From positions 1 to 5,360 of the forward strand of contig JAUVLL010000241.1 in NCBI GenBank assembly GCA_030600745.1: a stretch of DNA of 5,360 bases. The letters are read 5' to 3'. The first letter of the stretch is position 1, and every line of letters starts with the position of its first letter. The notes beneath the pieces are model-generated. The model saw nothing but the letters and a program-made list of their open reading frames with translations. It searched no databases and was not told the DNA's origin. This document shows, one piece after another, positions 1-5,347 of this stretch. Made by a program: the position numbers and the translations under genes. This DNA is from Spirochaetaceae bacterium. Its GTDB lineage: Bacteria > Spirochaetota > Spirochaetia > B11-G9.

Positions 1-983
1 AATGAACCTTCGTCTCTCCCTTTACTAACAATATCATTGTAACCAGGAATACCGTAAGCTGTATCGGCATTCTTTACAGCATTGACGATGGCCTCCGCCA
101 TCACCTCTGCTGCCAGAGCTCCTATTCTTGTAGCATCCGACTTAACTTTTCCGGTAGCCATACAGAATATAGTATCACCATCATTCATTGTATGAACTGG
201 ATTTATGGCCCTTGCAAACCCGTCATGAGCCATCATTGCTACTTTTGTAGATTCAGCTTTTGTCAAATCAGCATTTACAGCAATACAACCAATTGTTGTA
301 TTACCGGAAAAGACATTATTCTCACTGATCTCCGGAGAAGATATAATAGACATAGTATCTGCAAGATTTTCCTTCTTTTCATCAAGTGTACCTGCAAGGA
401 TTCTTCCGGTAAATGGGCATATAACATCCCCAAAACAATTCACAGCTACAATTGCACCAACAATTAAATCTTCGACCTGTCTGCTTGCTGTTCCAACTCC
501 GCCCTTCATAAAAAAATCAGGACCTTTTATCTTTCCAACAGCTGCACCGGTTCCTGCACCGATATTCCCTTCTTTTTTATTAGACTTTTTGGCATTTCTG
601 CATGCTTCATAACCCATCTCTTTATCCGGCCTTATATCATGACGACCAACATGAAAATCAAATAGAACAGCTCCAGGTACTATAGGAACAATACCTGCGC
701 CAACACTAAAACCAAGCCTCTTTTCTTCCAGATACTGCATTACACCGGCTGCACCATACAGACCATAGGCACTACCCCCGCCCAAATATACTGCATGAGC
801 TTTGGTAACAAGATTTACAGGATCAAGAGCAGCCAGTTCCCGTGTCCCTGGACCGCCGCCCCTTACATCGACACCTGTCACAGCGCCTTCTTCACAGATA
901 ATTACGGTACATCCTGTTGCAGCTTCTATATTTTGTGCATGTCCGACTTTTATGCCGGGAATATCAGTAATTGAATTATTCAT
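1..983 (-). CDS. P1-family (S58, DmpA-like) self-processing aminopeptidase, 3' end cut by window
   Basis: This gene runs off the left edge. The visible reading frame has 327 codons with no stop, so probably only a few residues are missing (the family is about 310-380 aa). Landmarks read from the minus strand are RGGGPGTRE (41-49), LGGGSAYGL (67-75), IVPGAVLFD (about 101-109), GAGTGAAVGK (142-151), GNTTIGCIAVNADLTK (227-242) and MAHDGFARAI (251-260). These are typical of peptidase family S58 (DmpA, BapA, ThnT). In that family the precursor cleaves itself before a Ser or Thr, which becomes the N-terminal nucleophile of the beta chain. Here the expected cut is Asn228/Thr229, giving alpha (1-228) and beta (229-end) chains. 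Known members act on N-terminal residues of peptides, amides or esters, some on D- or beta-amino acids; the substrate here cannot be read. There is no signal peptide, so it is probably cytoplasmic. The ATG at 983 is chosen because MNNSITDIPGIKVGH matches usual family N termini and a GGAG motif lies 5 nt upstream. The gene is divergent from the ABC transporter operon. Confidence 0.93.
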   Translation of the reverse strand, partial: MNNSITDIPGIKVGHAQNIEAATGCTVIICEEGAVTGVDVRGGGPGTRELAALDPVNLVTKAHAVYLGGGSAYGLYGAAGVMQYLEEKRLGFSVGAGIVPIVPGAVLFDFHVGRHDIRPDKEMGYEACRNAKKSNKKEGNIGAGTGAAVGKIKGPDFFMKGGVGTASRQVEDLIVGAIVAVNCFGDVICPFTGRILAGTLDEKKENLADTMSIISSPEISENNVFSGNTTIGCIAVNADLTKAESTKVAMMAHDGFARAINPVHTMNDGDTIFCMATGKVKSDATRIGALAAEVMAEAIVNAVKNADTAYGIPGYNDIVSKGRDEGS

Positions 984-987
984 AAAG

Positions 988-993
988 ACTCCG
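988..993 (-). promoter_or_regulatory. Shine-Dalgarno site of the P1 peptidase
   Basis: Reading the minus strand, CGGAGT lies just before the ATG at 983, with 5 nt between GGAG and the start codon. This supports that start. Confidence 0.75.
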
Positions 994-1010
994 CTTTAAT
1001 TGTTTGCTTT

Positions 1011-1040
1011 ATGTTATCACAGAAATGTAGTAGTTGGCAA
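1011..1040 (-). promoter_or_regulatory. Candidate sigma-70-type promoter for the P1 peptidase
   Basis: On the minus strand, TTGCCA (1040-1035) resembles a -35 box. It is followed after 18 bp by TAACAT (1016-1011) as a -10 box. Transcription would start near 1004, about 20 nt before the start codon and just upstream of the ribosome-binding site. The match is fair rather than strong; GATAAC, shifted by 2 nt, is an alternative -10. Confidence 0.4.
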
Positions 1041-1068
1041 ATATCAGATTAACCCCCCAGACAGCAGT

Positions 1069-1074
1069 TATGAT
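1069..1074 (+). promoter_or_regulatory. Weak candidate -10 box for a long-leader transcript of the transporter operon
   Basis: TATGAT resembles a -10 element, but I see no good -35 at 16-18 bp upstream. If used, it would start a transcript near 1080 whose leader of about 100 nt carries all the hairpins at 1091-1153. A competing choice is TATAGT at 1163-1168. Confidence 0.2.
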
Positions 1075-1090
1075 GAGAGGTTTTAAAATT

Positions 1091-1110
1091 CAGGGAAAAT
1101 CATTTCTCTG
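1091..1110 (+). repeat. Stem-loop I in the divergent intergenic region
   Basis: CAGGGAAA (1091-1098) pairs with TTTCTCTG (1103-1110) across an ATCA loop, giving 8 bp with one G-T pair (1094/1107). In plus-strand RNA this is a tolerated G-U wobble; in minus-strand RNA it would be an A-C mismatch. This favours a role in the leader of the rightward operon. No run of T follows it, so it is not a terminator by itself. Confidence 0.5.
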
Positions 1111-1112
1111 CC

Positions 1113-1140
1113 TGGAGACACCCATATAGAGGTGTTTCTA
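1113..1140 (+). promoter_or_regulatory. Stem-loop II, possible anti-terminator half of a leader switch
   Basis: Positions 1113-1122 (TGGAGACACC) pair with 1131-1140 (GGTGTTTCTA) around an 8-nt loop, giving 10 bp with two G-T wobbles. The wobbles are again tolerated only in plus-strand RNA. The base could extend through GCCTG (1110-1114) with CAGGT (1143-1147), leaving 1139-1142 bulged. Its right arm is the left arm of stem-loop III, so the two cannot form together. No known riboswitch consensus was recognised. Confidence 0.45.
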
Positions 1141-1160
1141 CGCAGGTAGAAACTTATTTT
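1134..1160 (+). terminator. Perfect palindrome followed by a T-rich stretch: weak terminator/attenuator or operator
   Basis: GTTTCTAC (1134-1141) and GTAGAAAC (1146-1153) form a perfect 8-bp stem with a GCAG loop, followed by TTATTTTATT. It lies 30 nt before the transporter operon, so it could act as an attenuator. The stem has only three G-C pairs and the T tract is interrupted, so termination would be weak. A perfect 20-bp dyad could equally be a protein-binding operator. Confidence 0.4.
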
Positions 1161-1162
1161 AT

Positions 1163-1168
1163 TATAGT
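1163..1168 (+). promoter_or_regulatory. Candidate -10 box directly before the first transporter gene
   Basis: TATAGT is a good -10 hexamer, but the -35 region it predicts (about 1140-1145, ACGCAG) does not match; that region falls inside the palindrome at 1134-1153. Use of this box would start RNA near 1175 and leave a leader of about 8 nt, consistent with the missing ribosome-binding site before the ATG at 1183. An activator bound at the palindrome could replace the -35 contact. Confidence 0.3.
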
Positions 1169-1182
1169 GCATACTAATCCTT

Positions 1183-1971
1183 ATGATATTGGTAAGGAAA
1201 GAAATTTTTATTGACAGTATTAAGTATTTATTATTTCTTGGTGTTGTAATTACTATTATTTTTTTAAGTTCAGCAAATATGAACTACAACTGGCAATGGT
1301 ACAGAGTGCCGGGGTATATAATATTCCGTTCTGCGGATGGTGCGCTTATACCCGGGCGTCTGCTGACCGGTCTGGTTCTTACGGTAAAAATATCAGTTAT
1401 CAGTCTTGTTCTGGCTTTTTTTATCGGGATGATAACTGCCCTTTTTCGTTTGTCATCATCTTTTACTGCAAAGCTGGTTGCCAGAATATATCTGGAGCTG
1501 ATAAGAAATACGCCTCTTCTAATCCAGCTCTTTGTCATCTATTTTGTAATATCCCCTGTTTTTAACATAAACCCATTTATTTCTGCAGTTCTGGCACTCA
1601 GTCTTTTTGAAGGTGCCTATGCTTCCGAAATTATAAGGGGTGGTATAACTGCGATTTCTAAAGGTCAGTGGGAATCAGCATACAGTCTGGGTTTAAATAC
1701 TATTGATACTTATAGATTCATACTCCTTCCACAAACACTTAAACAGGTATTGCCCCCTCTAACCGGTCAGGCGGTATCCTTAATCAAGGATTCCGCCCTT
1801 GTAAGCACGATTGCAATTTTTGATCTGACTATGGCCGGGCAGTCAATTATTTCTGAAACATTTCTTACTTTTGAAATATGGTTTACTGTAGCCTTAATAT
1901 ATCTGCTTATGACTGTATCCATATCAACTTTTGTACATCGACTTGAGAAGAGGAGCCGTTATGACCAGTAA
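1183..1971 (+). CDS. Polar-amino-acid-type ABC transporter permease (first permease)
   Basis: This is a 262-aa inner-membrane subunit of the BPD_transp_1 / HisM-GltJ type. A first membrane segment lies at about 14-31. A periplasmic stretch with a Y-x-W-x-W motif (about 35-39) follows, then further segments at about 65-87, 111-126, 130-152, 190-215 and 230-252. The loop that docks on the ATPase is clear: EGAYASEIIRGG (143-154), then ESAYSLG (164-170) with LLPQ 13 residues on (181-184). The protein should pair with the permease encoded at 3563-4429 to form the channel. The start is uncertain. The ATG at 1183 has no Shine-Dalgarno sequence and an in-frame stop lies just upstream at 1165. AAGGA at 1194-1198 precedes the non-standard ATT codons at 1204 and 1210. 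The 3' end overlaps the ATPase gene by 11 bp, indicating coupled translation. Confidence 0.93.
   Translation: MILVRKEIFIDSIKYLLFLGVVITIIFLSSANMNYNWQWYRVPGYIIFRSADGALIPGRLLTGLVLTVKISVISLVLAFFIGMITALFRLSSSFTAKLVARIYLELIRNTPLLIQLFVIYFVISPVFNINPFISAVLALSLFEGAYASEIIRGGITAISKGQWESAYSLGLNTIDTYRFILLPQTLKQVLPPLTGQAVSLIKDSALVSTIAIFDLTMAGQSIISETFLTFEIWFTVALIYLLMTVSISTFVHRLEKRSRYDQ
1950..1955 (+). promoter_or_regulatory. Shine-Dalgarno site that fixes the ATPase start at 1961
   Basis: GAGGAG lies 5 nt before the ATG at 1961, inside the 3' end of the permease gene. It favours that ATG over the in-frame TTG at 1931, which would add ten residues not expected for the family. Confidence 0.8.
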
Positions 1972-2716
1972 GCCAATAATCAGTATTACAGACTTAAATA
2001 AAACCTTTCCGGGTCCGGATAAAGCTCCGGAGGTTATTGCTGTTAAAGATGTAACTGTGGATATATATCAGGGAGAAGTTGTTGTTGTAATAGGTCCCTC
2101 AGGGGCGGGAAAATCAACGTTATTAAGATGTCTTAATGGACTGGAAGATTTTGATTCCGGAAGCATAATAATTGATAATATTCCTTTAAATCATCATCAT
2201 AAAAACCGCCTGGAAATTAGAAAAGAAGTGGGGATGGTGTTTCAGTCTTTCAATCTTTTTCCCCATATGACTGTAAGAGAAAATATAGGCCTTGCTGTTA
2301 GAAGGGTACGAAAAAAAAGTGTATTGGAATGTGAAAAAATAACGGCCGGTCTTTTAGAGAAGGTCGGTATTACAGATAAAATAGACAGTTATCCCTCACA
2401 GCTTTCCGGGGGACAGCAGCAGCGTGTGGCAATCGCCAGGGCACTTGCAATGAATCCAAAGGTTATGCTTTTCGATGAAGCAACCAGTGCTCTGGATCCG
2501 GAGATGATCAGTGAAGTTCTGGATGTAATGAAAAATCTTGCAAAAGATGGTATGACAATGGTTGTTGTTACACATGAGATGGGCTTTGCCAGAGAAGCAG
2601 GAAGCAGAATCCTATTTATGGATAATGGTGAAATAGTTGAGGACAGAAAGGTTGAGGATTTTTTTCTTGATCCCAATGAAGATAGAAGTAAGGCATTTTT
2701 AAGTAAGGTTATATAA
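1961..2716 (+). CDS. Amino-acid ABC transporter ATP-binding subunit
   Basis: This 251-aa cytoplasmic ATPase powers the importer and closely resembles GlnQ/HisP/GltL-type subunits. All catalytic motifs are intact. They are the Walker A motif GPSGAGKST (45-53), the Q-loop with Gln95 in VFQSFNLFPHMTV, the ABC signature LSGGQQQR (148-155), the Walker B motif VMLFDE (168-173), the D-loop SALD (176-179) and switch His205 in VTHEMGF. The length is normal for the PAAT family, with no C-terminal regulatory domain. The start at ATG 1961 is supported by a GAGGAG motif 5 nt upstream, and the gene overlaps the preceding permease by 11 bp. The next gene begins 18 bp after the stop. The general role is near certain; which amino acid is carried cannot be told from this subunit. 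Confidence 0.97.
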   Translation: MTSKPIISITDLNKTFPGPDKAPEVIAVKDVTVDIYQGEVVVVIGPSGAGKSTLLRCLNGLEDFDSGSIIIDNIPLNHHHKNRLEIRKEVGMVFQSFNLFPHMTVRENIGLAVRRVRKKSVLECEKITAGLLEKVGITDKIDSYPSQLSGGQQQRVAIARALAMNPKVMLFDEATSALDPEMISEVLDVMKNLAKDGMTMVVVTHEMGFAREAGSRILFMDNGEIVEDRKVEDFFLDPNEDRSKAFLSKVI

Positions 2717-2720
2717 CCCC

Positions 2721-2728
2721 AGGGAGAG
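2721..2728 (+). promoter_or_regulatory. Strong Shine-Dalgarno site of the binding-protein gene
   Basis: AGGGAGAG lies 6 nt before the ATG at 2735 in the 18-bp gap after the ATPase gene. It is among the best ribosome-binding sites in the window, in keeping with the higher expression usually needed for binding proteins. Confidence 0.75.
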
Positions 2729-2734
2729 AAGAGT

Positions 2735-3562
2735 ATGAAAAAAATTTTATCAGTATTAATAATACTGAGTATTGTGTTTGCATTGGCTGGCTGTGGCAGG
2801 CTAAGTGGCAAAGTAGCAGAAGTGCAGGTTAAAGAGAGCCTTCTTGATACAATTTCGAGACGGGGTGTTCTTAAAGTTGGTTTATCTACCTTTGTTCCAT
2901 GGGCAATGAATGATAAAAATGGGCAGCTTATTGGCTTTGAAGTTGATGTTGCACGACGCCTTGCAGAGGATATGGGTGTGGATATTGAGTTTATTCCTAC
3001 AAAATGGTCAGGAATTATCCCTGCACTTCTAACCGGAAAGTTTGATGTAATAATTGGTGGAATGGGTATAAGACCGGACAGGAATTTAAAGGTTAACTTT
3101 TCCATACCCTACGATTATTCAGGAATGTCTATTGTAGCATCAAAGGAAAAAGCAGGTGGGTTTGATTCATTGGAGGTTTTCAACAGTAAAGGTGTTGTAA
3201 TAGCAGCAAGAATAGGGACTACAGCGGCAGCAGCAGCAGAAAAATATATGCCTTTAGCAGAAAAAAGGCTTTTTGATGATGAGTCTCAGGCAATACAGGA
3301 ACTGCTGACCGGCAGAGCTCATGCAGTAATAGCTTCTGCACCAATGCCTGCATACCAGTCTATTAAATATTCTGATAAACTTTTTCTTCCTCTGGAAGAT
3401 ACCTTTACGAAAGAACCCATTGGTTTCGCTCTTCAGAAGGGTGACTATGATCTGTTGAACTACTTTAACAGCTGGATAAGAGTAGTGGATGCAGAAGGCT
3501 GGCTTGCAGAAAGAAAGCAGTACTGGTTTGGTACTCAGGATTGGCAGGATTTAGTACAGTAA
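2735..3562 (+). CDS. Family 3 extracellular solute-binding lipoprotein of the ABC importer
   Basis: This 275-aa binding protein captures the ligand outside the inner membrane and hands it to the permeases. A lipoprotein signal peptide (KK, a hydrophobic stretch, then LAGC at 17-20) predicts lipid attachment at Cys20. The mature domain shows the SBP_bac_3 pattern: RRGVLKVGLSTFVPWAM (about 42-58), IGFEVDVARRLAEDMGV (66-82), W91-SGIIPALLTGKFDVIIGGMGI, Arg116 in RPDRNLKVNFSIPY, IGTTAA (160-165), LLTGRAHAVIASAPMPAY (190-207) and EPIGFALQKGD (227-237). Arg116 matches the arginine that holds the ligand carboxylate in HisJ/GlnH-type proteins. The serines usually just before it are glycines here (GGMG, 108-111). 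The aspartate that usually holds the alpha-amino group aligns with Ser201. The ligand is therefore uncertain: an amino acid or a related carboxylate. The stop codon directly abuts the next start codon. Confidence 0.94.
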   Translation: MKKILSVLIILSIVFALAGCGRLSGKVAEVQVKESLLDTISRRGVLKVGLSTFVPWAMNDKNGQLIGFEVDVARRLAEDMGVDIEFIPTKWSGIIPALLTGKFDVIIGGMGIRPDRNLKVNFSIPYDYSGMSIVASKEKAGGFDSLEVFNSKGVVIAARIGTTAAAAAEKYMPLAEKRLFDDESQAIQELLTGRAHAVIASAPMPAYQSIKYSDKLFLPLEDTFTKEPIGFALQKGDYDLLNYFNSWIRVVDAEGWLAERKQYWFGTQDWQDLVQ

Positions 3563-4429
3563 ATGAAGAAACATAATTACCTGCTGGATGGGATTATTCT
3601 AATAGCCCTGATTCTGGCAGGTATTCTGGTTTTTATCCGGGTAAAAACCGGCTTTAGCTATACCTGGAACTGGGGGGCTATTCCCCAGTTCTTTTTTAGA
3701 ATAGATGAATCCGGAAATATAAAATCGAATCTGCTAATGCTCGGATTCTATACAACTATAAAACTAAGCTTTTGGTCCTCTCTTGCTGCAATAATTATTG
3801 GAACTCTTATGGGAATTCTTCGTACCAGAAAGAATCTGTTTTCCAGATTGACAGGGCGAACCTATATTGAGATAGCCAGGAATACACCACCTCTTGTTCT
3901 AATTTTTATTTTCTACTTTTTTATTGGAAATAATATTACAGCTGCTCTCGGAATAGATGAATGGGCCAGGAACTTATCGGGAACAGGAAAAGGCATCCTC
4001 TCTTTTCTATTTTCAAAACCGGAACGGTTTGCTGAATTTTTATCTGCCCTTTTTACACTGGCCGTTTATGAGGGAGCCTATGTGGCAGAAATTATTCGAG
4101 GGGGACTTGAATCAATCCAGAAGGGTCAGTTTGAAGCTTCATACGCTCTTGGTCTGTCCTCAACTGACAAGTACAGATTTGTTATTCTCCCCCAGGTATT
4201 CCGTAAGGTCCTTCCAAGTCTTACAGGACAGGCCATATCAACCATTAAAGATTCCTCGATAGTTTCCATTATTTCCATTCAGGAGCTGACCTTTCAGGGT
4301 ATGGAGATTATGGCTTCAACTTACCTTGTTTTTGAGATTTGGATTACTATAACGGCTATGTATTTTATTCTTACTTTAAGTCTTTCGACTTTGGCGACCT
4401 TTTTAGAGGGGAGGATGATTAAGTACTGA
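3563..4429 (+). CDS. Polar-amino-acid-type ABC transporter permease (second permease)
   Basis: This 288-aa inner-membrane subunit is related to the permease at 1183-1971. The shared features are a first membrane segment (7-25), a periplasmic Y-x-W-x-W motif (33-37), EGAYVAEIIRGG (170-181), EASYALG (191-197) with ILPQ 13 residues on (208-211), and a final segment at about 258-280. The two probably form a heterodimeric channel served by the ATPase at 1961-2716. It differs in having about 29 extra residues between the NTP motif of the third segment and EGAY (roughly 123-155), probably an enlarged extracytoplasmic loop. Its ATG follows the TAA of the binding-protein gene with no gap. The only Shine-Dalgarno-like AGGA (3546-3549) is 13 nt away, so translation probably depends on the upstream gene. 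The 3' end overlaps the oppositely oriented regulator gene by 27 bp. Confidence 0.94.
   Translation: MKKHNYLLDGIILIALILAGILVFIRVKTGFSYTWNWGAIPQFFFRIDESGNIKSNLLMLGFYTTIKLSFWSSLAAIIIGTLMGILRTRKNLFSRLTGRTYIEIARNTPPLVLIFIFYFFIGNNITAALGIDEWARNLSGTGKGILSFLFSKPERFAEFLSALFTLAVYEGAYVAEIIRGGLESIQKGQFEASYALGLSSTDKYRFVILPQVFRKVLPSLTGQAISTIKDSSIVSIISIQELTFQGMEIMASTYLVFEIWITITAMYFILTLSLSTLATFLEGRMIKY
4403..4429. other. 27-bp tail-to-tail overlap of permease and regulator coding ends
   Basis: The last permease codons and TGA (4427-4429) extend past the regulator's TAA (complement of 4403-4405), so both genes read the same 27 bp in opposite directions. There is no intergenic space for a separate terminator, and the two transcripts must overlap at their 3' ends unless they end inside the opposing gene. 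Confidence 0.9.
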
Positions 4430-5305
4430 TTCACCACTGCTTTCCCAGAAAGCCTTAATCAGTGGAGAAGCCAGTAATCTCTTTGTAGTACATATCCCTA
4501 CTGTATAGGGTGCTAATTTAGGGGCATTTTTAATTATTTCAATATCATTTATTAATGGACTTTTATCCAGAACCAGACCTGGAACAAGCCCAATACCAAG
4601 ACCCAGCCCTACCATGGCGAGAATCGCTTCATTCCCTGAAACTTTTGCATAGATATATGGATGGAGATGATTCTGTCTGAACCATCTGTCAATTCTGTTT
4701 CGACCAATACCGCTTTCAGATAGTATAAACGGAACTTTTTCCCAGTTTATACTGTTTTGAAAAATCTTTTCTCTAACGGGGCACTCTCTTTTTGGTATTA
4801 CAAAATAGAGAGGTGTTACCGCCAGTTCTTTGAAGGCGAGGGCATCACGAAGATTATCCGGTTTTGCAGCAACTGAAATATCTGTATTACCTTTCAATAC
4901 CTCATTGATGGCATTTGCTGCAGATCCTGTTTTTAGATCGATATGAACATCAGGATATCTGTTTTGAAAATTACCCAGTATATCGGTAAGTATTGTATAA
5001 CTTGCAGTTACAGATCCATATATTCGCAGGGTTCCCCGCAGGGTAAGCTCCTGTTGTTTGTAGAAATCTTTCAGGGCATTATGTTCATTTAAAACCTTTT
5101 CTGCAAAAAGAAGGTATCTTTTACCTGCAATTGTCAGTTCAACTCTTCTATTATCTCTGATAAAGAGTTTCTGATCCAATTCCTCTTCAAGTCTTTTTAT
5201 AGTTCTGGATAGTGCAGAAGGGGAAATATTGCATGCCTTACTGGTTGTTGCGAAATGGAGGGACCCTGCAAGGTGTTTAAATAGTTCAAGCTCCTGTAGG
5301 TGCAT
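4403..5305 (-). CDS. ilvY: LysR-family regulator resembling IlvY
   Basis: This 300-aa LysR-type regulator has an N-terminal winged helix-turn-helix (about 2-60, with SPSALSRTIKRLEEELDQKLF at 28-48). The effector domain runs from about 90 to 290. It matches recalled E. coli IlvY (297 aa) along its whole length: LFIRDNRRVELTIAGK, GTLRIYGSVTASYTIL, TGSAANAINEVLKGNTDISVAAKP, VPFILSESGIGRNRIDRWFR, GNEAILAMVGLGLGIGLVP and PLIKAFWES. In E. coli, IlvY activates the divergent ilvC gene in response to acetolactate or acetohydroxybutyrate and represses itself. The ATG at 5305 is preferred over an upstream TTG (5314) because MHLQELELF fits family N termini and the TTG lies upstream of the predicted transcription start. 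No Shine-Dalgarno sequence is visible. It converges on the transporter operon, so control of that operon is possible but not implied. The family assignment is firm; orthology to IlvY is likely. Confidence 0.9.
   Translation of the reverse strand: MHLQELELFKHLAGSLHFATTSKACNISPSALSRTIKRLEEELDQKLFIRDNRRVELTIAGKRYLLFAEKVLNEHNALKDFYKQQELTLRGTLRIYGSVTASYTILTDILGNFQNRYPDVHIDLKTGSAANAINEVLKGNTDISVAAKPDNLRDALAFKELAVTPLYFVIPKRECPVREKIFQNSINWEKVPFILSESGIGRNRIDRWFRQNHLHPYIYAKVSGNEAILAMVGLGLGIGLVPGLVLDKSPLINDIEIIKNAPKLAPYTVGICTTKRLLASPLIKAFWESSGESVLNHPPL
4434..4465. repeat. Bulged inverted repeat just after the transporter operon
   Basis: CCACTG (4434-4439) pairs with CAGTGG (4460-4465). Directly inside it, CTTTC (4440-4444) pairs with GAAAG (4448-4452) around a CCA loop, leaving 7 unpaired bases on one side. 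It starts 5 nt after the permease stop and lies within the 3' coding end of the regulator. No T tract follows, so it could be an RNA 3'-end stabiliser or simply chance. Confidence 0.25.
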
Positions 5306-5320
5306 AATACGCAATATTAT
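5304..5320. promoter_or_regulatory. Candidate IlvY operator 1 (dyad over ilvY -10 and start codon)
   Basis: ATAATA (5304-5309) and TATTAT (5315-5320) form a perfect 6-5-6 inverted repeat around CGCAA, the shape of a LysR-type box. It contains TACGCAATA (5308-5316), which recurs at 5339-5347. It overlaps the predicted -10 box and start codon of the regulator gene, so binding there should repress the regulator's own transcription. Confidence 0.5.
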
Positions 5321-5345
5321 ATACTAAATAAATCACTTTACGCAA
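5316..5345 (-). promoter_or_regulatory. Promoter of the IlvY-like regulator gene
   Basis: On the minus strand a perfect TATAAT -10 box (5321-5316) is preceded, after an 18-bp spacer, by TTGCGT (5345-5340) as the -35 box. Transcription would start near 5309, only about 4-5 nt before the ATG at 5305, giving an almost leaderless mRNA. Both hexamers lie within or next to the repeated TACGCAATA elements. Confidence 0.55.
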
Positions 5346-5347
5346 TA
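5339..5347. promoter_or_regulatory. Candidate IlvY operator 2 (second TACGCAATA copy)
   Basis: TACGCAATA repeats the 9-bp element at 5308-5316 exactly and in the same orientation, 31 bp away, which is about three helical turns. The flanks give a shorter dyad, TTA-CGCAA-TAA (5338-5348). E. coli IlvY binds tandem operators between ilvY and ilvC, so this would be the copy nearer the expected divergent ilvC. Confidence 0.45.

Noticed and set aside
192..467. Plus-strand open frame inside the peptidase gene
   Set aside because: It is antisense to conserved S58 motifs, including the nucleophile region, with no ribosome-binding site or recognisable product.
802..999. Plus-strand open frame over the 5' end of the peptidase gene
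   Set aside because: It is the Ala/Pro/Ser/Thr-rich mirror of the Gly-rich peptidase N terminus.
1051..1057. Run of C (AACCCCCCAG) as a slippage switch in the intergenic region
   Set aside because: It has only six C residues, lies outside any gene and is not between clear -35 and -10 boxes.
1931..1960. Extended N terminus of the ATPase from TTG 1931
   Set aside because: The ten extra residues do not fit the family, and GAGGAG is placed correctly for ATG 1961.
2389..3105. A 238-codon open frame on the minus strand across the ATPase/binding-protein junction
   Set aside because: It is antisense to two well-supported genes with intact family motifs. Its translation is low-complexity and Ser/Leu/Ile-rich with no recognisable domain, as expected of a shadow frame.
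3215..3242. Run of GCA-type codons in the binding-protein gene as a variable repeat
   Set aside because: The alanine run is short and lies in a helix after the IGTT motif, where family members are often Ala-rich, so there is no reason to call a phase-variable tract.
3957..4262. Plus-strand frame inside the second permease gene
   Set aside because: It is an out-of-frame shadow with no start signal, and the enclosing frame carries clear permease motifs.
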